The notes under the pieces were generated by a model. That model saw only the letters and a program-made list of their open reading frames with translations, was not told the origin of the DNA and did not search any database. Both the position numbers and the translations under genes were made by a program. A stretch of 12,065 nucleotides of DNA from Pseudomonadota bacterium. GTDB lineage: Bacteria; Pseudomonadota; Alphaproteobacteria; Azospirillales; Azospirillaceae. The number at the start of each line of letters is the position of its first letter. Within the stretch, counting starts at the first letter, position 1. This document shows positions 6,435 through 12,065 of the stretch, in pieces. The DNA is taken from contig JAEYPE010000118.1 in the NCBI GenBank assembly GCA_023411035.1, forward strand, positions 1 to 12,065, read 5' to 3'.

Positions 6435-8456
6435 ATGACAGCCGTTAGAATTGGAGTTGGCGCACGTATCGCCCTTGATGGGCGCCTGTTTGTGGTCCGG
6501 CGCAGCCTTGGCGACGGTCACATCCAGATTGAGGCCGAGGACAATGGCGAACTGCGGAAGCTGAGCCGCCACGAGATCGCCGCCGCCATCGACCGCCGGC
6601 GAGCGTCCATCCTGAGCAATGAGGCGGCGTTTGATGTGGATGCGGCCGAGGCCAAGGCCCGCGATGTCGACTTGTCCGCGCTTCCGGAGCGCCTTCGGCG
6701 GGAAACGCAGCGCCGGCACGCCTACGTCAAAGCCGCCGATTCGCCATCGGTCCCACTGGGCGGAAGGGCTTTGATGGAGGCCTCCGCCCGGGAAGTTGCC
6801 GCCACGCTGGAGGATCCCAAACCTCCCTGCTTTCAGACCCTCTACCGCTGGCTGGAGGCCTACCGCAAGGGCGGAAGGGACATCCGGGCGCTGATCCCCT
6901 CCACGGAACGCCGAGGCAACCGCAAACTGCGTTTGCCGCAGGAGGTCCACGACGTCATCCGCCGCGTCCTCCAGGAACGCTATCTGGTAACATCGCGCCC
7001 GCGTGTCAGCGACATCGTATCCGCCGTCGAGGTTGACATTCACCGGCGAAACGACAGCCTCGCCGAGGACAAGAAGCTGCCGGTTCCGAGCTATCGGACC
7101 CTGTTGAGGGCCGTAAAGCAGATCGACCGTTACGAATTCGTGGAAGGCCGATACGGTAAGAAGGCGGCCGACCGTGACCGGCGCGTCATCGGGCCCGGTG
7201 TCGAGACGACCCGTCCGCTTGAACGCGTCGAGATCGATCACACCAAGCTCGACATCATCGTGTCCGACGACCTGTACCGTGTGCCGCTCGGGCGGCCGTG
7301 GCTCACGCTCTGCATCGACCACTACACCCGGATGCCCATCGGCTACTACATGGGCTTCATGCCGCCCGGCACGGACACGGTGCTCTTGGCGCTCCGCAAC
7401 TCCATCCGGCCGAAGGACTGGGTCCGCGAGCGCTATCCCTCCATTGAGGGCGATTGGCCCTGCCATGGCGTCCCAGAGGTTCTGGTCACCGACAACGGTC
7501 CTGAATTCCACTCCGCCGACCTCGAACTGGCCGCTCTCCAGATCGGCATGGGCATCCAGCACACGAAAATGAAGGCGCCCTGGATGAAGGGCGTGGTCGA
7601 GCGGTTCTTCGGCGAGGTGAATCGCAATCTGCTCGCCGGCCGCCCAGGCACGACATTCCACTCCACGGCGGCACGGGGAGACTACGACTCGGAGGGGAAT
7701 GCCGCCGTCAGCTTGGGCGAGTTGGACGAGATGCTCTGCCACTGGCTGATCGAAATCCACGGCGCCAAGGTTCACAGCGGAATTTCGGACGTTCCCCTGC
7801 GCCGCTGGCGCGAAGGCATTGAACGTTTTCCCCCCAGGCTTCCGGCCAACGCCCGCGACCTGGACATCCTGCTTGCGCGAAGCAAGGAGCACCGCCTCCA
7901 CCAATCGGGCGTCCGGCTGAACGGCCTCTGGTACAACAACCCCGAACTGGCGGAACTCCGGGCCCGGTCGCAGCAAAAGATCCACGTGTCGATCAAGTTC
8001 GACCCGCAGGACATCTCGACGATTCACGTCCTCGACCCGACGACGCGGCGCTATTTCCCGGTCGATACACTGGCCATGGATTACGCCCGCGGCCTCGGCC
8101 TGTGGCAGCACAAGGCCATCCTCCGGATGACCCGCGAACGCAATGACGGCGCGGTCGACATCCGGAAGCTCGCCGAAGCCAAGGAACGGCTGCACGTCAT
8201 GATCGAGGAGAGCATGGCCAAGAAGCAGCGGAACCGCGGCCGGTCGAAAGCCGCGCGATTCCTGGAGGCGGGCGGGGAGCGGCAGATCACCGGAGAAGCG
8301 AATGGGACGAAACCACCTCCCGCTCTCGCGCCTGCCGCTGCGCCTTACACCAGCCCCACGATCCACAACACGACCTGGTTCGACGATGAGGACGACACGA
8401 TCGAAGTCACCTTCGACATGTCGCAGACCAACAACGCCGGAAGGGCTCACCCGTGA
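6435..8456 (+). CDS. tnsB: TnsB-like DDE transposase
   Basis: A 673-residue transposase of the rve/Mu-type family that cuts and joins the 3' ends of the element. The RNase H-like core shows Asp268 (VEIDHTKLD), Asp353 (VTDNGPEF) and Glu389 (KGVVERFFG), which gives the canonical D-35-E spacing between the last two. The N-terminal 240 residues contain helix-turn-helix regions for end binding (for example FQTLYRWLEAYRKGG and SYRTLLRAVKQID). After the core comes the Mu-type beta-barrel region (GVRLNGLWYNNPELAEL, DPQDISTIHVLD). The acidic C-terminal tail (WFDDEDDTIEVTFDM) is the kind of tail that engages TnsC. The ATG at 6435 follows GAGAGG by 5 bp. The stop overlaps tnsC by 4 bp. Confidence 0.96.
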   Translation: MTAVRIGVGARIALDGRLFVVRRSLGDGHIQIEAEDNGELRKLSRHEIAAAIDRRRASILSNEAAFDVDAAEAKARDVDLSALPERLRRETQRRHAYVKAADSPSVPLGGRALMEASAREVAATLEDPKPPCFQTLYRWLEAYRKGGRDIRALIPSTERRGNRKLRLPQEVHDVIRRVLQERYLVTSRPRVSDIVSAVEVDIHRRNDSLAEDKKLPVPSYRTLLRAVKQIDRYEFVEGRYGKKAADRDRRVIGPGVETTRPLERVEIDHTKLDIIVSDDLYRVPLGRPWLTLCIDHYTRMPIGYYMGFMPPGTDTVLLALRNSIRPKDWVRERYPSIEGDWPCHGVPEVLVTDNGPEFHSADLELAALQIGMGIQHTKMKAPWMKGVVERFFGEVNRNLLAGRPGTTFHSTAARGDYDSEGNAAVSLGELDEMLCHWLIEIHGAKVHSGISDVPLRRWREGIERFPPRLPANARDLDILLARSKEHRLHQSGVRLNGLWYNNPELAELRARSQQKIHVSIKFDPQDISTIHVLDPTTRRYFPVDTLAMDYARGLGLWQHKAILRMTRERNDGAVDIRKLAEAKERLHVMIEESMAKKQRNRGRSKAARFLEAGGERQITGEANGTKPPPALAPAAAPYTSPTIHNTTWFDDEDDTIEVTFDMSQTNNAGRAHP

Positions 8457-9439
8457 CCGACGCCATCGCCGCCCCCGCTCATCGAGACCCTCACGCCCAA
8501 ATCGAGGAAATCTTTATCGAGCACGGCCGTTTCAAAGCCGCCTACCGCCGATTCGACGAATGCAGAGCAACCTTCGGTCGGGCCGCCGAACCGGCCTGCA
8601 TGCTCGTCCTCGGTCCTGCGGGGGTCGGGAAGTCGACGCTGATGAAACGCTATCTTCGCAATCACCCGGCTGAGGACACCGCGGAGGGCCTGATCATGCC
8701 GGTCCTGACGTCCACGATCCCCATGCCCGCGACCATGAAGAACATGGCGGAGAGCCTGCTCGACCGCCTCGGCGACCGGCTGGTCGACCGCGGGACGTTG
8801 GCACAGAAGACGCGGCGGCTGCGCCGGCTCATCCATGAATGCAAGGTGGAACTGATCGTTCTGGACGAGTTCCAACACTTCATCGAGCGTGACCGGGGAC
8901 TCGTCATTCAGACGGTTGCTGACTGGCTCAAGAACCTCATCTCCGAAACCGGCGTGCCGGTCGTTCTCATCGGAATGCCGGATGCGCGCAAGGTGCTGCT
9001 GGCCAACGAGCAGCTGCGCCGACGGTTCAGCCATCAGCTCCACCTGGAAAAGTTCAGCTGGTCCGACGAACGGTTCCGGGAGGAATTCCGGCGCATCCTG
9101 AACGCCGTCGACGGGGCGTTGCCGTTCCGGACATCGAGCGGGCTGGCCGATATGGCCGACCGGTTCCACGCCGCCTCGTCCGGGCTGATCGCCGCGGTCA
9201 TGAAGCTGATTCGTGCCGCTGCACACCGGGCCGTCGACGAGAACGTCGATCATCTCGAACGGCGCCATTTGGCACGCGCTTACGATGAGATGATCATGCC
9301 CGAAATCCAGCAACCCAACCCTTTCCTCGACGGCTGGGGTGGCCCGACGCTCGTCGAGCCCGCACCCTTTGATGCCACCTCGCCCAATCGCCATCCTCCC
9401 CGCCGCAAAGAGCGGTTGGGGCCTAATCTCAGCGCGTGA
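8453..9439 (+). CDS. tnsC: TnsC/TniB-like AAA+ ATPase, transposition regulator
   Basis: A 328-residue AAA+ ATPase that links the target selector to the transposase and regulates target choice. Walker A is GPAGVGKST (residues 54-62) and Walker B is LIVLDEFQHF (134-143, Asp138/Glu139). Sensor-like and arginine-finger regions follow in VVLIGMPDARKVL and NEQLRRRFSHQL. At this length it is closer to TniB of Tn5053-type elements than to the much longer Tn7 TnsC. The start is GTG, overlapping the tnsB stop by 4 bp (GTGA), so translation is probably coupled. The C-terminal 40 residues are Pro-rich and basic (RHPPRRKERLG) and may be a docking tail for TniQ or TnsA. Confidence 0.94.
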   Translation: MTDAIAAPAHRDPHAQIEEIFIEHGRFKAAYRRFDECRATFGRAAEPACMLVLGPAGVGKSTLMKRYLRNHPAEDTAEGLIMPVLTSTIPMPATMKNMAESLLDRLGDRLVDRGTLAQKTRRLRRLIHECKVELIVLDEFQHFIERDRGLVIQTVADWLKNLISETGVPVVLIGMPDARKVLLANEQLRRRFSHQLHLEKFSWSDERFREEFRRILNAVDGALPFRTSSGLADMADRFHAASSGLIAAVMKLIRAAAHRAVDENVDHLERRHLARAYDEMIMPEIQQPNPFLDGWGGPTLVEPAPFDATSPNRHPPRRKERLGPNLSA

Positions 9440-11397
9440 CCGACATGCCTTACGACGGTAACGGCCCCCTTCTCCGCCGCCCACGCCCACAACGGGGTGA
9501 AGGGATCATGAGCCTTCTGATGCGGGTGGCCGAGGCGAACGGATGCGACAGCCCCTACTGGCTTCTCAACGCGCTCGGCTGCCCTTCCGCCGCGCTCCGG
9601 TGGCATGCGCCTCTGGCCAACCTTTCCGCCGCGCTCGCCATCGATACGGACGTGATCGAGGCGATGCGCTTTGGACCGCCGCCGCATGACCGGAAATCCA
9701 GCTATGTCCATTGCGGCCACGGAACCGTCCATAAGAGCGCGATCGACGTGGCGCGAGGCCGGTTCTGCCCGCTTTGCCTGGAGGAGGCCGGCTTCGTTCA
9801 CCTGGGCTGGAGTTTGAAGCCGGTGACAGCCTGCCCGAAGCACAAGGCGCGCCTCGTCGAGCGCTGCCCCACATGCAGGAAGCCGATCACTTGGCTCCGC
9901 CCCCATCTCATGCTCTGCCGATGTGGTCAGGACCTTCGGTCCATCGTTCCCGATATGGCGGAACCCGCCTCGACCGCCCTATCCAACACCCTGCTGCGCA
10001 AGGTCGGTGGGCAGGAAGGATTGCTCACGGGCGATATCGACACCTCCGCTCCCTTCGCCGACATGGAACTCCGAGACCTCGCCGACCATGCCATGTTCCT
10101 CGGCACCTATGCGTCAGGGCGGGGCCGGGGCACCGGCCGGCACCTCATGCCGAACCTCGTCGGTGAGGCTGGCGCGGAGGTCTTCCGCCGAGTCGCTGAA
10201 ATGATGAGCGACTGGCCGCGCGGGTTCTTTGCCCTACTCGACGAGGTTCGGCGCCACAGCAGCGACGGCACCACCCGCTCGGGGCTGGAGGCCGAGTTCG
10301 GCACCTTCTACATCGCCCTTTACCAGCGCCGGATGCGGGCTGCTCCGAAAATCCATGTCGTTCAGGACGCCTTCGAGGCATACCTGCACGACCATTGGGA
10401 CGGTGGATTCATTGGCCCCAAGAACAAGCGAATCAATGCCTCGAACACCGGCGATGCCCGCCGGCGTCTGGTGTCGCTCGCTGAAGCGTCCCGCCTGTTG
10501 GATCTCCATCCCAAGATCCTGGAGCGGGACATCGCGGCAGGCATCCTCCCCGCGGTGGCGCGTCCAATGAACAGCCGCATGCTTTACCTGGTCGACCGCA
10601 ACGAACTGGAACGGTATCGGCTGGAGCGGAACGATCTGGTGGGGATGCCTGAAGCCCGCCGGATGCTCGGGCTGGCGAAGCGGTCGTTTCTGGACCTCGT
10701 CAACGCCGAGGTGGTGAAGGCCGTCCGCGGACCGAAGGTCGACGGAACCGCACATTGGACCTTCCGGCGCCGGGAACTGATGCAGTTGGTTGACACCATG
10801 TTGCGCGACGCACCCGCATCCTCCCCAGGGACCGACCATGTTCGCTACGATATGGCCCTTCGCGCCGGCACCTACCGCGGCCTGAGCAGCGCGGATTTCA
10901 TCAAGGCTGTGCTCGCCCAGCGCCTCCCCGTCGCATGTGCGGATCCCCAAAGGGTGGGTATTGGGCGGTGCTGCTTCGACCGACAAGACCTGCTGAACTT
11001 CCTGTCCGGTGATCGCGCCTCAATGAAATGGGGACTATCCGTCGAACAGGCCGCTGATCGGCTTGGCATCAAGGGTGAAGTCGCCTACCATCTTATACGG
11101 ACTTCTCTCCTGCGCTCGGTTGCCATTACCGAAAACGTGAAGATGCGGGCGGTAGTACCGCATGATGCCGTTGAGGATTTCGCCACATCCTATATCTCCG
11201 CTGCGGACCTCGCCGTGCAGTACCGGACGTCATCCAAGCATTTGTGCTTGGTTCTCCGCGAACGGGGAGTCGAACCTGTAAGCGGCCCCGTCATCGACGG
11301 AGGAAGGCAGTACTTTTTTAGCAGGGTCAGACTGGACAAGCAGGACGCCCGGGCTGCCTTTGCATTGCTGGGCCGACATGTTGAAGGTCAGGCATAG
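9436..11397 (+). CDS. tniQ: TniQ/TnsD-type target-site selector
   Basis: A 653-residue TniQ-family protein that chooses the insertion site. The N-terminal TniQ part has the usual metal ligands: Cys93, CPLC (111/114), CPKH (133/136), CPTC (144/147) and CRCG (161/163). Residues about 345-640 form a series of around five similar modules. Each is a helix-turn-helix beginning like LVSLAEASRLLDL or GLSVEQAADRLGI, then a wing, then a short aromatic/charged strand-helix such as FRRRELMQLV or FDRQDLLNFL. Such a DNA-reading array fits a TnsD-like selector and not the short TniQ of CRISPR-guided relatives. The GTG at 9436 overlaps the tnsC stop by 4 bp; an ATG at 9445 is an alternative. Recognition of the gyrB 3' end is inferred from the insertion position. 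Confidence 0.93.
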   Translation: MTDMPYDGNGPLLRRPRPQRGEGIMSLLMRVAEANGCDSPYWLLNALGCPSAALRWHAPLANLSAALAIDTDVIEAMRFGPPPHDRKSSYVHCGHGTVHKSAIDVARGRFCPLCLEEAGFVHLGWSLKPVTACPKHKARLVERCPTCRKPITWLRPHLMLCRCGQDLRSIVPDMAEPASTALSNTLLRKVGGQEGLLTGDIDTSAPFADMELRDLADHAMFLGTYASGRGRGTGRHLMPNLVGEAGAEVFRRVAEMMSDWPRGFFALLDEVRRHSSDGTTRSGLEAEFGTFYIALYQRRMRAAPKIHVVQDAFEAYLHDHWDGGFIGPKNKRINASNTGDARRRLVSLAEASRLLDLHPKILERDIAAGILPAVARPMNSRMLYLVDRNELERYRLERNDLVGMPEARRMLGLAKRSFLDLVNAEVVKAVRGPKVDGTAHWTFRRRELMQLVDTMLRDAPASSPGTDHVRYDMALRAGTYRGLSSADFIKAVLAQRLPVACADPQRVGIGRCCFDRQDLLNFLSGDRASMKWGLSVEQAADRLGIKGEVAYHLIRTSLLRSVAITENVKMRAVVPHDAVEDFATSYISAADLAVQYRTSSKHLCLVLRERGVEPVSGPVIDGGRQYFFSRVRLDKQDARAAFALLGRHVEGQA

Positions 11398-11454
11398 AGA
11401 GATTCGCGTTATTCGCGGCATCCTCCCCTCATCAAACTGATTTTTCCCAAAGCA

Positions 11455-11604
11455 CTGACCTAATACGTGCGAATTTCGAATATCCTCAATATCTCCAATT
11501 CGCCTTTTATGAGTCTTTGGCAGGGTCCAGAAAATAGCGGGGTTATCCTTTACACCCATTTACAAGGCAGTTCGCTGATAATGGTTAGTCCGTGGTGCGC
11601 GACA
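11455..11604. repeat. Candidate right transposon end
   Basis: Degenerate relatives of the left-end sites lie here. CTGACCTAATACGTGCGAA at 11455-11473 is in forward orientation (14 of 19 matching left copy 1). Minus-strand copies are at 11499-11517 (14 of 19 matching left copy 2) and, weakly, at 11571-11589 (11 of 19). The sequence GCGACA at 11599-11604 mirrors the TGTCGC terminus of the left end. Seen from outside, the outer sites point inward and the inner one outward, as at the left end. The terminal base is uncertain because no target duplication matches. The end overlaps the last codons of the gene at 11585-11929. Confidence 0.5.
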
Positions 11605-11929
11605 GGAGCAGACAGACCTCTATTTCGTCGTAGTCAACACGGAGCATGCCGTTCTCGTGCTCGATCAGGCCGACAGCCGTCAAAGCGGTCACATCCTCGT
11701 ACACACGCTTGAAGTCCCGTCCGATGCTTCGGGCGAGCGCCCGGACACTCGGCGCCGGATGTTCGTGCAGGTGCTGCAGAATTTCGTATCGCCGGTTGGT
11801 CATTACGGACGCCAGCGACGACCACGTTAGGAATGTAACGGTGTCCTGCGGCTCGACCGTCTCGCCGCGTTCGGCGCCGTGCCAAGCGTCGGCCATACGC
11901 GCGGCAGCACCGCGCAGTCTGCCGCCCAC
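11585..11929 (-). CDS. HVO_A0114-family DNA-binding protein (probable antitoxin), probably frameshifted at its start
   Basis: A winged helix-turn-helix protein of 114 residues in the open frame. Family-like segments are TNRRYEILQHLHEHP, SVRALARSIGRDFKRVYEDV, TALTAVGLIEHENG and LRVDYDEIEVCLLL. Relatives often sit beside a TumE-type toxin gene and are treated as antitoxins or autoregulators. The open frame begins with a GTG at 11929 that lacks a good ribosome site. The codons just upstream in another frame (from a TTG at 11954) read MTDVTVH, a typical family N-terminus, and dropping one base near 11933 would join the two. This suggests a one-base frameshift, so the gene may be broken. No toxin is visible upstream. 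Its last five or six codons lie within the candidate transposon end, so the native C-terminus may have been replaced. Confidence 0.72.
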   Translation of the reverse strand: MGGRLRGAAARMADAWHGAERGETVEPQDTVTFLTWSSLASVMTNRRYEILQHLHEHPAPSVRALARSIGRDFKRVYEDVTALTAVGLIEHENGMLRVDYDEIEVCLLLSRTTD

Positions 11930-11992
11930 GATGATGGACGGTCACGTCCGTCAAGGTGGTGGAAATTGGGAGGTGGTCAGGAGCGTCGTCGA

Positions 11993-12065
11993 TCAGGCCG
12001 CCTTTGCGGCTGGTAGAGCGGTGATGGCGGGTTCGTTGGCCGGTGCGATGCCGCTCATGGTTTCG
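11993..12065 (-). CDS. C-terminal end of an unidentified gene, cut by the window edge
   Basis: A minus-strand frame enters the window at 12065 and stops at TGA (11993-11995). The last 20 residues read SGIAPANEPAITALPAAKAA, a low-complexity Ala/Pro tail with GC-rich codons. It is in the position where a toxin partner of the neighbouring HVO_A0114-type gene would be expected, but the tail does not resemble a TumE C-terminus as I know it. An ATG at 12056-12058 could instead start a 21-residue peptide. Too little is visible to name it. Confidence 0.3.
   Translation of the reverse strand, partial: ETMSGIAPANEPAITALPAAKAA

Larger units (their letters stand above)
1648..11604. mobile_element. Tn7-like transposon (tnsA-tnsB-tnsC-tniQ plus cargo)
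   Basis: The element is about 10 kb and holds a complete four-gene transposition operon on the plus strand and a cargo block on the minus strand. It is bracketed by related end repeats. The left boundary is well supported: TGTCGC at 1648-1653 is followed at once by tandem TnsB-type sites. The right boundary is less sure: its mirror GCGACA at 11599-11604 lies just outside the outermost degenerate site. No matching 5-bp target duplication is seen (GTGTG before 1648, GGAGC after 11604). The right flank may therefore be rearranged, or the real end may lie elsewhere. Cargo GC is clearly below that of gyrB and of the tns genes, consistent with separate acquisition. Confidence 0.65.

Noticed and set aside
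6234..8450. 738-residue open frame on the minus strand opposite tnsB
   Set aside because: It lies wholly antisense to a convincing DDE transposase, has no recognisable domain, and long antisense frames are expected in GC-rich genes.
8447..9490. 347-residue minus-strand frame opposite tnsC
   Set aside because: Fully covered by tnsC, whose Walker motifs are clear; the antisense translation shows no family pattern.
11401..11420. ATTCGCG direct repeat after tniQ as a terminator or extra TnsB site
   Set aside because: The stem would be only 4 bp with no T-run, and the match to the end-site consensus needs gaps.

Overview
The window looks like part of a chromosome from a GC-rich alphaproteobacterium. 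The DNA gyrase B subunit at the left edge has a Rhodospirillales/Azospirillum-like sequence, but that placement is from memory of the family, not from a search. A Tn7-like transposon with four transposition genes and its own cargo sits directly behind gyrB.

Layout: (1) 1-1637, the C-terminal two thirds of gyrB, which supplies the likely attachment site. (2) 1648-1743, the left transposon end. It carries four roughly 21-bp TnsB-type sites arranged as two forward and two reversed. (3) 1757-5674, minus-strand cargo of visibly lower GC. One three-gene unit reads leftward as ASCH-domain protein, then a PIN-GNAT-PUA-like fusion, then an adenylate-kinase-like P-loop protein, with 50-bp and 4-bp gene overlaps. 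A second unit is an unrecognised 321-residue protein followed by a doubtful small membrane protein. (4) 5675-5786, the divergent control region, with a large inverted repeat (5728-5776). (5) 5787-11397, a tight plus-strand operon tnsA-tnsB-tnsC-tniQ, with a 9-bp gap and then two 4-bp GTGA overlaps. (6) 11455-11604, a candidate right end with degenerate copies of the left-end sites and a TGTCGC terminus. (7) 11585-12065, minus-strand flank: an HVO_A0114-family DNA-binding protein (probable orphan antitoxin, apparently frameshifted near its start) and the last codons of an unidentified gene.

How it works together (family knowledge plus inference): TniQ is long, has zinc-binding Cys/His pairs and a string of about five winged helix-turn-helix-like modules, so it is likely a TnsD-type selector that reads the 3' end of gyrB. 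It would recruit the AAA+ protein TnsC. TnsC would in turn activate TnsA (5'-strand cleavage) and TnsB (DDE, 3'-strand cleavage and joining) bound at the end repeats. No CRISPR array or cas gene is present.

The best candidate for an undescribed system is the ASCH / PIN-GNAT-PUA / kinase cassette. It combines modified-nucleic-acid-reader folds, an RNase fold, an acetyltransferase and a nucleotide kinase in translationally coupled cargo of a Tn7-like element, a setting where defence systems are common.
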